Assembly (NCBI GenBank): GCA_010094045.1
Contig: ML986589.1
Location: 441,974-505,973 of the forward strand
Reading direction: 5' to 3'
Length of the DNA stretch: 64,000 nt
Source of the DNA: Lojkania enalia
Lineage: Eukaryota > Ascomycota > Dothideomycetes > Pleosporales
The translations under genes were made by a program, and so were the position numbers. Below, piece after piece: positions 47,270 to 57,120 of this stretch; positions within the stretch are counted from its first letter, which is position 1; the number at the start of each line of letters is the position of its first letter. Under the pieces are notes generated by a model. It saw only the letters and a program-made list of their open reading frames with translations, was not told the DNA's origin and did no database searches.

Positions 47270-48128
47270 AAACCCACCTCATGGACTGCATGGATTGATC
47301 GAAACATAATCCGTCTAGATAAATGTGTACTTATGAAGTACTAGCCGAATAATCGTGATTCTATAAAAACAATAGATTTATAACATAGTCATCTCTGACA
47401 CAGTAAGATTTTTCTTCGTAAGGAACTTTTTGATGCGGTGAGCTCATATGCGTACTTGACGATTTATAGAAACCTCTTCATATCTTGCATGAGCGGCCTA
47501 GTACTCGATGGTCCACGAGATACTTTACGTATCGCACAAGCCTTCCAATAAAGTCGCAAACAGAAAAGACTGCCAACTAGAATATATATTCGCGATAGAA
47601 AGCGCGAGTAATGAGCATTGCTGGAGTAATCAGTATCAACGCCTTCTTCGTTCGATCGGTCGCCCGTAAATAGCGAAGAGTAGGATTCATAGGAAATGCA
47701 TAAATCCGAAATCAAGAACTCGGGCTTTCAAGCTTCCGTACGGATACGCTATCGGCTGAGACTGTAATCTGTCAGGAACAAAAAGGCCGACCTTCTTGCT
47801 GCTAAAGCATGAAGGCTTATATAGGTGATAATTCCGGCTGACATAATCTGCTAGTGCTGAGCATGTATTACAGAATAGAAGTGCTATATTTCTCCATTTC
47901 TCGTGGCAAGGATTCCAAAATTAATATATCTTTATCGCGCAACCTCGGAGAAGCGGCAACACTCATGACTGATCTCGACAACCTTTATTCATAGAAAGAG
48001 TTCGAAACGTCGAGAGAGCATGAGACTATTGGCTGGACGGAGCCTCGTTTAACATGGAGGACTAACTTAATATGTCCTAGCATGAACAGTATGTCCTCCA
48101 CAGCCACAACACCGCCTAGGAATAAGAA
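47270..48128. other. Intergenic region between convergent genes
   Basis: Two genes converge across about 860 bp. Both 3' untranslated regions must lie here; no gene is supported. Confidence 0.4.
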
Positions 48129-49127
48129 TCATGGTGCGTAGGGCGGAGGGCCATCCTTAGGATATGGCGGCAATGTTTCCGTATCATCCTCTCGATGCTG
48201 AGGAGATCGATAGGCTTGAAAAGTGCTGCCTGACGGGTCCGTGTTCGTACGAAGAGTGTCGGTTGGATTGCTCGTATTACCAAACGGGACAGCACCTGGA
48301 GATCGAGGTTCCCGATTCGAAGCCATTGGGCGCCGTGGTAATTCTTGTGCTTCAGGTTCTCTTTGGTTCGCGTTTTGGTTTCTTGTGTAATTCTTGCTCG
48401 CACAGGAAGAGCGAATGCAGCAGTAGTAATAAAGCGTTCCAAGGAGAATAGTGCCAGCGACTACCCCGATCGCAATACCGACCGCATTGCCGCGGGCTAG
48501 CCCGTGACTATCCTCGTCGTGATCATGTCGGTATGTCGACGTGGGGCTCGCAAATGAGCTGGACTGCGTAGTGCTTGGAAACTCTGCGGTTTTAACGAGT
48601 GTGAGCTCTGGGCCCTCATGGATTTCCAGGTTATACGGGTCGAGAAAGTCATTGAATCTCCGCTCAAGCAGATATATCTTCATAGTCTTTTCATATGGAC
48701 GACCGGGGATCGAGATAGCTTTATCGGTGTACATGTACGGCGTGAAGTCCTGGGTTCCATTGCTGGTATCATTTTTCTCTAGTTTGATAAACCACGAGCT
48801 GAGGTCATATTCTATGGCGATTCTCGAGTCGGAGTGATAGTATGCTTTCGGCCAGTAGACTGAATCATGTCAGCATCTGACGTATATCTATACCCTTGCA
48901 GGCTCGTGGATAAGACGTTACATGGAACATCCTCTATGGGGACACAGATTCGCGTTCCATTCGGTGGGTAGCAATACGTTGTGTTTGCTGCTGCCTGACA
49001 TCTTGCAATGGCACTGAGTTGTGTGATATTGGGTACTATGGAAGTCGTAGTCTGACACGTCGCTATTGAAAATCAGCTCCAGGCCAACTATTTCGATCTA
49101 ATAAAAATTACCGTTTGAAAAGGCCAT
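48129..49127 (-). CDS. Single-pass cell-surface protein with Cys/Asn-rich ectodomain and PPxY tail
   Basis: Three exons: 49127-49112 (five codons plus one base), 49062-48922 and 48859-48129; introns of 49 and 62 bp, 295 residues. The small first exon reads MAFSN and continues ATCQTTTSIVPNITQ. The ectodomain has several N-X-S/T sites, conserved cysteines (CQAAANTTYCYPP, RICVP) and FYWPKAYYHSDSR. One membrane helix lies at about 177-201 (AVGIAIGVVAGTILLGT), followed by a Cys-rich juxtamembrane segment (YYYCCIRSSC) that could be palmitoylated. The cytosolic tail is Pro/Asn/Arg-rich and ends in TLPPYPKDGPPPYAP, with PPY and PPPY elements fit for WW domains such as those of Rsp5-type ubiquitin ligases. 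It resembles uncharacterised fungal LysM/WSC-like cell-surface receptors only in layout. No signal peptide is obvious, so a missed upstream exon is possible. Confidence 0.72.
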
Positions 49128-50055
49128 CCTAGATGTCAATACTACAATATAATCGAATAGATAATGATAAAATCTTATATACACTGCAAAGAGTTGAAAA
49201 GTCATGAACACTCAAACATCGAGGCGACGAGATATCCGGAGAAGCACGTCAATAATGCCCGCCACGATACAAGGCACCGTGTGGCGCTATATAAGTTTTG
49301 CGCTCCGGGTATCACATCCGAATACTAATTACGAAAACCGCCTTGCAGCAGAGGAGGGTTGGCGGTCGCCTTGGCGATATGGCGAAGCGGACCTGATGTA
49401 GATAGACGTATTGAAAGCTACTATCCCACGGCTTAATATTGTTACTAGCTATTTTTGGAACCAAATTGATACTGTGAAATTCTATCCTGCAAATATATTC
49501 GCTAATGGCAAACGTAACATCGGTTAGTATCAAGGGCTAATAGCATGAGCGACTACAACAGCCGAGGAGAATTCGCTTACCCCTGTCGTGCTGCGCCGCC
49601 CACCATAGTTCAATCGCTTCACTTGACGTTGCGACTCCGAATGTGGCGCTGGATTCGGTGCACTCGGTCCTGGCTATTGTAACCAAGGTTCCCTCGTAAA
49701 TAGACTTGTAGAATAACTCTTTCCAGCTTTGCAGGTCTTTTCTGCAAACAACGGCGCGCAACAGAACATACCAGATCCGGAACTGTTTAGCTGTAAAGGT
49801 TGCTACGGAAAGGTTGCGGTGATCAAAATCAGAAGCACATGACAAATTATAGAGGCAGTCTCATCCAATAAAAGCCTCAAGGGTATTGAGACATGATTAA
49901 TAACTCTCGACGCTTGGGAGGTTTGAAGTCTGTACATCCTGCCTAATGTAAGTGATAGAAAGAAACATGTACTGCCCAAGCTCGTACGCCTGCTATAATA
50001 ACAGTAAACCTGTTGAACATGGCCAAAATCTTCCATCAAGCGATTCCGTTCTGAA
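49128..50055. other. Intergenic region between surface protein and Rab5-like gene
   Basis: About 930 bp with no supportable gene; the open frame at 49537-49845 (minus) has no resemblance I can name. Confidence 0.4.
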
Positions 50056-50850
50056 TCAGCATGCGCATCCCTCCTTAGGTCCCTCTGTCCGGCCACCGGT
50101 GAGGTTTACACGCGCATCTTCTTGTCTACCAAGGTTTGTCTGTCCACCAACGCCCCTTGGACCCTTCAAGCTCGTCTCTGGAATAGCGTTTGCAATAGCA
50201 GTAAAGACCTCAGCGACATTCATTCCAGTCTTAGCACTTGTTTCGAAGAAGAGTAAGCTCTCCTCATCCGCATAAGCCTTCGCGGTCTTGGTCGGCACTC
50301 TTCTTGCATCTATGCTTTCCTCGTCCTCATTGGTCTCCCCTTCGGCCGCTGGAGCAGCATCTACATCGTCCACGCCCTCGCCCCCGCTTGGGCTTGCCAG
50401 GTCAAATTTGTTTCCTACCAGGGCTATAACGATACCAGGGGACGCTTGACGTTGCAACTCAGCAACCCAGTGTTGGGCTTTTGTGAGGGACGAGGGTTTC
50501 GTAATGTCATAGACAACGAGCGCGGCTTGGGCGTTGCGGTAGTACATGGGAGCGAGGGAAGCAAAGCGCTCTTGGCCAGCGGTGTCCCAAATCTCGAATT
50601 TGATTGTTCGTGTAGGAAGATTGCATTTCTGGGTGAGGAAGGCGGCGCCTATTGTCGGCTCCTTGTTCTCTTGGAAGTCGTTGTTCACAAATCGCATGAC
50701 TAGCGAAGACTGCAGCTGCTTAGCTATCTGCCGAAGCTTTGAGTTCCTGATATTGATGGTTTATACCTTTCCTACAGCAGCCTCTCCTAATAGCACCAGC
50801 TTAACACTGCTACTAGGCTTCGGTTGCGCAGGGGCTCCTAAGTCTGCCAT
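50056..50850 (-). CDS. Rab5-family GTPase (Vps21/Ypt51/Ypt52-like)
   Basis: Small GTPase governing early endosome fusion and endocytic traffic. Two exons, 50850-50767 and 50709-50056, flank a 57-bp intron (GTATAA...CTGCAG) lying inside the P-loop codon run: exon 1 ends GEAAVGK and exon 2 starts SSLVMRF. Total 245 residues. All guanine-nucleotide motifs are present: [20 protein letters not shown] (switch I), WDTAGQERF (switch II), GNKFD and ETSAK. The GAAFLTQ plus SLAPMYYR pattern points to Rab5 rather than other Rabs. An acidic insert of about 35 residues ([14 protein letters not shown] then [12 protein letters not shown]) follows the NKFD motif, as in one of the fungal Rab5 paralogue groups. 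The C-terminus EGCAC is a CxC-type double geranylgeranylation site. Which of the Rab5 paralogues it is cannot be settled. Confidence 0.94.
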
Positions 50851-51380
50851 CGCGGAAGCTGGCGTTACGGTGGATCGAATACAGTGATTCGAGCTTGGAA
50901 TAGCTAGGTAGCTAGAGATAATTTGGGGCAATTCAGCTTGCGCGAAGCTGTGGTATGTATCTGGGGAGTGAGTAACGGTGCAAATGTGATGGCGAGGATT
51001 GTGATGTTGCAGGCAGACGGTTTGGTATTGACTGCCCAACGGCCATGACGACTCCTACGCATCGCTAGAGCCGGGCTGGGACGTCCAACACGTGACCAGA
51101 TACTAACCTCAGGTTTAGCCTAATTAGGCACTAGCGGGATTTGCTTTCGTCCCTCACCTGAGAACTACGAATAATTACATCCCGGCCTTGCTAAGCAGCG
51201 GTCGCCTGCTTTCCCTGCCATAAACCATTTTACAAGCTCGAGCTTCTAAAGTTTAATTTCTAGCGCCACAACAATTAACAATCAACAATCCTGTTGGACG
51301 GTTCCATCTCATGACATCGCGGCTGCCTAACTAAACCCTCTTCCTTCTGGACCCTGAATCGTAGCAAAGAAGGGCCTAAA
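50851..51380. promoter_or_regulatory. Divergent promoter region of Rab5-like and F-box genes
   Basis: About 530 bp between head-to-head start codons; an AACAATTAACAATCAACAAT stretch near 51268-51288 lies upstream of the F-box gene. No factor site is claimed. Confidence 0.45.
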
Positions 51381-52754
51381 ATGGCCTCTATTCTGAGTCT
51401 ACCAGATGAACTTTTGCTTGGGATACTCGCCAACTTACAATTCACCTCCTCTGGCAGCTTATATAATGTCCTGTTCAGTTGCACAAGGCTGCATCATATC
51501 GCAAAACCTCTCCTATACCAACATGTTTGCTTCTCCGAGACTTACTTCGACCCCGATTCGCCGCTATTCAAATTTTCGAGCCAATCTTTACCCATGCTTC
51601 TTACCAATTCTTTCAGATTAATAACGTCTCTTCATAATAACCATCTTCCTGACAAGTACAAGCCAGTCTGCGACATGCTCTCATCTGCGATAAAACTACG
51701 AACTTTTTCTCTAAGGTTGACGAGCTATAATATGCTGGATTCTGAGGGGAATCTTATCGATCACGCGCCGACGCCCTTCTCGGCTGGTGCTGTGGATAGA
51801 TTTATCAATGCATTACCGCACACGCTGTCCAACCTAGACATTGACACTGCTGGAATGCAAGCGGTTGGCGATTTCCCACATTTATGTCATAGCATCAGCG
51901 AGTTGATACCACATCTCCGAATCCTTCGGCTACGCATTCGTCGATACTGCATGGATCTAATGAGGCGCTTAACCCCTCAGAATCCATCCCGACTCGAAGC
52001 CGCAACTATCCATTTGGACGGAAACACAGACGGTCGAAAACCTTGGTTCCATCGGGCAATCGACTGCAGCGGGGATCACGCAATCCGTAGCGGCCGTGGT
52101 TGGTTTCGCACACCGTATCTTAGCACATCCAAACTTGCTAGAGGATTCCGGCAGCTATACATGGAAGGCGCGCTTCCCCATCTCAGTAATTTTCTTCTCG
52201 TTGATGACGGAAGGGGCTCGATACGTGTTCCGGGCTCTCATGACTACTTTCGAGTCCACAACATCTGCACCAACACGACACTTACTTTCCCGGCAAACCT
52301 CTATGGTAGCACCTGCACCGGGTATGAGATGATAGGAAATGCTCCACCTCGAGAGATATTCACAAACGTATATTGGCTTCGTGATCTTGACGGAAAGCAA
52401 CTCAAAGGAGATTCAGAGGAGGTTGCAAACTTTCTGGAAGGTACTCTCGGTTGGAAGATCATGGGAAATGGCTCGTGTCTGCCTCCACCAAGTGGCCAAG
52501 CTAGTGTGCTAGAGTATTGTCCGGATCTATCCTGTCTTAGTGTTCTACATCGAGAAGTTGACAACATGGAAAAGATTCTTCGGCCTGCTCTTTCAGAGTT
52601 GTGGATTAGGGAGGAGACTATTGGGAAAGATTTAATAAGAGCAACGAAGAGCGAAGGCGTGGAAGATGATGCTTTTATGCGGGAATCGCTTCCCTCGGGG
52701 TGGGAATACTATCGTGCATTCCTCGAAAATGATTGGTGTGTCCGAAGAGTCTGA
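51381..52754 (+). CDS. F-box protein
   Basis: Probable substrate-recognition subunit of an SCF (Skp1-cullin-F-box) ubiquitin ligase. A single exon of 457 codons. The N-terminus is an F-box: SILSLPDELLLGILANL, then LYNVLFSCTRLHHIAKPLLYQH, covering about residues 2-50 with the usual LPxELL and leucine pattern. The remainder is a helical/leucine-bearing region without a clear repeat (for example FSLRLTSYNML, LIPHLRILRLRIRRYCMDL), which usually holds the substrate-binding part. Fungal genomes carry many such fast-evolving proteins. It is divergent from the Rab5-like gene and has no evident paralogue in the window except the decayed copy near 55.7 kb, which shares only the general F-box style. Confidence 0.82.
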   Translation: MASILSLPDELLLGILANLQFTSSGSLYNVLFSCTRLHHIAKPLLYQHVCFSETYFDPDSPLFKFSSQSLPMLLTNSFRLITSLHNNHLPDKYKPVCDMLSSAIKLRTFSLRLTSYNMLDSEGNLIDHAPTPFSAGAVDRFINALPHTLSNLDIDTAGMQAVGDFPHLCHSISELIPHLRILRLRIRRYCMDLMRRLTPQNPSRLEAATIHLDGNTDGRKPWFHRAIDCSGDHAIRSGRGWFRTPYLSTSKLARGFRQLYMEGALPHLSNFLLVDDGRGSIRVPGSHDYFRVHNICTNTTLTFPANLYGSTCTGYEMIGNAPPREIFTNVYWLRDLDGKQLKGDSEEVANFLEGTLGWKIMGNGSCLPPPSGQASVLEYCPDLSCLSVLHREVDNMEKILRPALSELWIREETIGKDLIRATKSEGVEDDAFMRESLPSGWEYYRAFLENDWCVRRV

Positions 52755-53321
52755 TTGCTGTGCTACTACATTCATGTTTCAGTGACTCTCATGTACGCGT
52801 TTCTTTGTTTCCGGGAACGGTGCAGAATTGAAAGAGATCAATTGTTTATTTCATTCCATTTCTTCTAACCGTACTATAATATATAAAATATGTGCAATGT
52901 AATAAATGTATCTTCTCTTGTCGCAAAGTTGCCAGCGGTACAATTGCAAGCTACTTACTAAAATGCATGCAAGAGGTCTCAAGCCGACCTTATCGATCGG
53001 CGCGATTATCAAGGATAACTAAATAACCTAGAAGCTAACAAGCCGAAGCCATTAGAATGGTGTGATGTTTACGATGGTACAACTATAACCAATGTTTTTT
53101 AATGTCTCTTCTCCGTAATGTCATGTATGGGATGGAACCAACCATTAAACGTACGTACCGTCCCCCCAAGCCCATCCCCATTAAATGAATGAACAAAGTG
53201 TCTACCCTCCACTCGACAGTAAACTTGCGTAGCCCTCACCAGGTAAAAAAATTGCATCTGACCAAATGATAAATGAAGAGAGCATCATCGGGCAAAGATA
53301 GATGCAAAAAAGGAAAGCGAA
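52755..53321. other. Intergenic region before tRNA-Lys
   Basis: About 570 bp containing the 3' region of the F-box gene and the 3' flank of the tRNA. The plus-strand A run just past the tRNA (53306-53311) reads as T6 after the tRNA 3' end, a plausible RNA polymerase III terminator. Confidence 0.4.
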
Positions 53322-53434
53322 AGCCCGATGCGGGGGTCGAACCCGCAACCTTGAGATTGCGACTGAATCAATCGTTCTGTTGGAACGTGAATTCTCGTAA
53401 GAGTCTCACGCTCTACCGATTGAGCTAACCGGGC
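53322..53434 (-). tRNA. tRNA-Lys (anticodon CTT), with a 40-nt intron
   Basis: Full cloverleaf on the minus strand: acceptor GCCCGGT paired with ATCGGGC, D arm GCTC/GAGC with loop AATCGGTA, anticodon stem TGAGA/TCTCA around loop CTCTTAA (anticodon CTT, 53401-53399), variable AGGTT, T arm GCGGG/CCCGC with TTCGACC, discriminator T. The intron occupies 53358-53397, directly after position 37 as in all nuclear tRNA introns, so mature tRNA is 73 nt plus CCA. Internal A and B boxes (GGTTAGCTCAATCGG-like, GGTTCGACC) are intact, and a T6 run lies just downstream (53306-53311). Confidence 0.95.
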
Positions 53435-53954
53435 TGTATACAATCGCTTCGTTAAGTGACATGGCTCATTGTAATATTTATATAGTTTAAAAATGTTTGG
53501 AAGCTTGCGGGCCTGTTTGGAGCTGACTAATAAAAGAGAAGCTCGATTACCTCGTGACCCGGCTGATTTGCAGTGGGGCTTCGTTCCGCATTCAAGCAGC
53601 CATCCGGATCGAGTTAGAGTCTCGCTTCCCTCCAAAAATGGGTCAAGATGCATCCACATTCCAGCATTTACATCACGCTTCACAACGATGTACTTCGTCG
53701 ACTACTTAGTCGAATATTTAAGGAGCTGTAATGTTTTGTTTTATTTTTCTTGGTACGCTCCGCAAATCGAGACAACCTCGATTCATTCCGTCATTCGATC
53801 TCTATTCCCAACTTTGAATCCTTCATCGATAACTTATATCACCTCGAAATATATGAAGGCTATCTAACTAAGCCTTGCTCGGCTAACATTGAAAATAAAT
53901 TCCATGTACTAAGGCCGATTAATGGTCCTTTAACAAAACCTAGAATTCTGTCCA
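53435..53954. other. Intergenic region between tRNA-Lys and SnoaL-like gene
   Basis: About 520 bp with no supportable gene; the open frame 53285-53683 (minus) simply crosses the tRNA. Confidence 0.4.
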
Positions 53955-54480
53955 TTACTTGCCCTGTGCTCCTGTATCCTGATCTTCATTAGTGAAGGAC
54001 CCGATCTTCCTTCAGCAGTTAGAAACTTACTAGATATACTTGATAGAACTCCATCTTCACAGCTCCATCAACCTTCGTCAGACGCGCATAGGCACCCCAA
54101 TCCAATCCCGACTCTCCGCCAGCTTTCAGACCGTATTTGACTGTCCCCCGGAGCATCACCTCATTCGAGTCCGGACCGAAAGGGAAGATCTTCAACGGTT
54201 TATGAAGTCTGCTAGATACTTTCTCCCACATTGACTTTCGCAATGCAAGAATTTCTAGAAATGCGTATTAGGGAGTAGATGACATCATATGAAGCAATAC
54301 ATTACCCTCTCGACCCTTGACCTGTTTAGATGCCATTATCAATGTCGCATCTTCCGTGAAGAATTCGGTATACTTCTCGTGGGTATCTGGGGTATCCGAG
54401 GTCGCGTAGAAGTCTTCGAAAAACTTCCTATAAGTGGGGTCGAATGGAATTGAGGGGTACTCGGAAGTATAGGGACTCAT
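53955..54480 (-). CDS. SnoaL-like (NTF2-fold) small protein
   Basis: Three exons, 54480-54306, 54254-54031 and 53978-53955, with introns of 51 and 52 bp (GTAATG...TTCTAG and GTAAGT...GATCAG), give 140 residues, the right length for a SnoaL/NTF2-like single-domain protein. The first helix reads YRKFFEDFYATSDTPDTHEK, then the strand FTEDATLIMASK, GREEILALRKSMWEKV, PFGPDSNEVMLRGTVKYG and WGAYARLTKVDG, ending MEFYQVYLDTGAQGK. The last exon adds only DTGAQGK and stop; it was chosen over simple read-through (YLVSF) because it restores the family-like ending after YQVYL. Homologues fold as a cone-shaped pocket and act as cyclases, isomerases or unknown enzymes. No polyketide or terpenoid partner genes lie nearby, so a biosynthetic role is not suggested. 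Confidence 0.85.
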
Positions 54481-55698
54481 ATTGACCGGTCAAGAATAGA
54501 ATGACCTCAAGTTGCGCTTCAAGTAAAATACTTCTCACATCCCGAAGATTTGACATAACTAGAGCGCATCGGATGAGGGGCTGGGCCTCGGATATCGCCT
54601 GGATTAACTCGGCATAGCGTGATCGGCAAAATATGTTGTCCGATCCTTTCGGCATATTTGAATTCAACCATGATTCTTCATAACGCTCTATTTCTCATAA
54701 AATTCTTTACAATCTCCTTAAGCCATATCTAGGTATTTCAAATTACCCTATCCTCTATGGAAATACCGTTGTCTCCATCACAGCCAAGCCGTGACGCAGG
54801 AAGGAGCTCTAATCAAGTTATGTACACTAATTTTACAGCTTCTATCCCGGTAAAATGTATACCTATGATGATTTTCATATGTATGTACACTCAGAATAAC
54901 AAAGAGCATCATGGAGTTTACTACTCTCATTTCAAATCGAAGTTTGCAACACTAGTTGCTTCTACCTACCAACGTCCTCACGCCAATTCGAATTCTAAAC
55001 ACGTGGTACTCACTATGGCATCCACCGTAGTATCAGCGCTGTAGCGGCGCGGCTCTAGGCCTTCGAGTATTCCTAATATGGTGTTTAACAAGGAAGATTG
55101 CTGACTACCATCATATCTCCAAAGCTCACGGTAAGCTTAATCAGCCTCATCTCCTAGAGCGAATCTCAGTGTCGCTCGCGATATTAAGCTATTTTCACCA
55201 TTTCAAGGCTTGAAATTTCCTTAGACACTGGTGATTACCAATATTATTTGGTGATACTGAAAGAATAGTGTTGCAGACTCTGTCCAGGGTTTCTACAATT
55301 TCTGCTCTTTTTCCTGCATCAAGATCGGTTCAAAACTGCGCCAGGCTCAATTGATATATTCTCACTAAGGTTATAAGGCAGGCTTGGGGACAATTTGGGA
55401 CGAGTGATCTCGTGACTTCACGTTTGCGGCAGTCGTGAGAGTGGGTGCATGACATGCGCTCTTTCCTCCTCCCATACTCTCCCAACCCTCACCACGCTCA
55501 TCTTGTCACCAAATCTCGCAAATATCGGTAATGGTTCAGTGAAATCTGTGAGGACTCCGCCAGTGGACGTACCACCTCTATGAGTGCGGCGGGAGTCTGT
55601 CGAACTCGATGAGACCAACACTGTTGAACGCCTCTAATTGATTGCAATTCGACAAGGAAAGCATAAAGATTCGGACTGGCATATTTTTAACAACGAAA
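54481..55698. other. 1.2-kb intergenic region
   Basis: No gene supported; short frames at 54757-55044 and 55418-55621 have no resemblance. Confidence 0.4.
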
Positions 55699-57120
55699 AT
55701 GGTGGCTTTAGATGATGCTACATCTTCGGCAGAGCCGGTATTGGCCTCCCCATCGCCTTGCTATCTTCCGTACTTGGCGTGCGAACTCAAAGCGATGATC
55801 TTGGAAGAGGTAAAATGGCAGCTCGCCTCTATCATCGAGCAGTATGCTAATTATTTACTTGGCTTTACCCGAAAGAGACTTTACTAGGAGTCGCACAAAC
55901 ATGCAAATTGCTTTGGGTGATATCTTACCCGCTTGCGCACCGTAGCATTACTGTGGAGATTGGTCCAACGAAAGAGACTGCAGACTGGGAAAAACTTCGA
56001 TTTCACCTATGCTTCAGTCATCCTCGCCATAAAGAAGTTCACTCATTCTACAAAGTAGATGATAGTCTCAAGTACGCCGAAGATCTGGTAATCGCTGCAA
56101 TACTAGCACTTTTACCAATGAACAAACTCTCTTTATTTATGTTAGGTCATCATTCTCTGCATAGGATAACTTTTATAATAGGCTATAGGCTAAGTACCCC
56201 TACTTCCCTCCTGAGGAACATATCAGCATTGAACGCAATCATCCTACTAGCAACCCAAAAATCTCCCAAGTGATCTGAGCTACCACACGGATAGCAGAAT
56301 CGCCCTCTTTGCGTCTCCGAGATTATCCAGGAGCCGAGATCACCACAACAGGCTTCCAATGTCTCACTTCCACGACCCTATTATCACCGTCCTTCTCTTC
56401 GTAATGGTTTAGTCTGTTCATTGGATACTCAAAATTACTCCAACTTCATCCTTGAATTGTATTAGCGCACCATGGAAACGCCGGATGGCCGCGATATTTA
56501 TTCAAAGAGATTCAAGAATTGATACTAAATATTACCCGTCTCACCTTACATAGATATGACTTCGAATATCCAGCAAGAATACTAATCTCGCGCCATTTCC
56601 TCGAGCTACTGCTCTGGAGTTGATCGACTGCAATGACATAAACTATTTCTGGGTCAGAATGCAACCTCAAGATTCTCGTCTCTAAAGGCTCTTATGATCA
56701 AAGGAGGATGGCATTACGGTCAAAGCGTTTCCAGGTTCTTGAAGAGCTTGAAGGGCATGAGAGAGATCTTCATTGACTTGGAGCATTTGCCTCTGCGGGA
56801 CATATCTGGTCCAATTCATCATATAGATAAGCCAATACAGATTTTACTCCATGCTAGGAGTCACAAAACGGAGGTACGCACGACAAAAGAGAAGCGCCAG
56901 ACTATTCTGTAAATGCCATGTTCTTCGTGATTTGAGTTATGTACTCCATTCTTCGTCTTAGATCTAGAGGGTTACGTGCACGCCGAAGGGAACACGTTAG
57001 ATTCTTTGTTGTACGCCTTTCTACTTTGAAATGACCGACGAATATGATAGATTTCATCAGAACTCTATAGCATTCCATAGAAACCTGAAAACGCTCGCGG
57101 TCTCTTCCCCGACGCAATCA
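55699..57120 (+). pseudogene. Decayed F-box/LRR-like gene
   Basis: Plus-strand fragments in several frames look like an F-box-type protein. From an ATG at 55699: LPYLACELKAMILEEV, then a shift to LLGVAQTCKLLWVISYPLAH (a typical end of an F-box), SITVEIGPTKETADWEKL, later PRYLFKEIQELILNITRLTL (about 56490), SRHFLELLLW, and SLKALMIKGGWHYGQSVSRF with LKGMREIFIDLEH (about 56690-56785). Several frameshifts and stops separate them, and no splice sites reconcile the frames. The order matches a leucine-rich F-box protein, so I call it a relic. Boundaries are approximate. It differs from the intact F-box gene at 51381 by eye, so it need not be a recent duplicate. Confidence 0.5.

Noticed and set aside
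53285..53683. 132-codon minus-strand ORF
   Set aside because: It runs through the tRNA-Lys gene and its intron; the frame is accidental.
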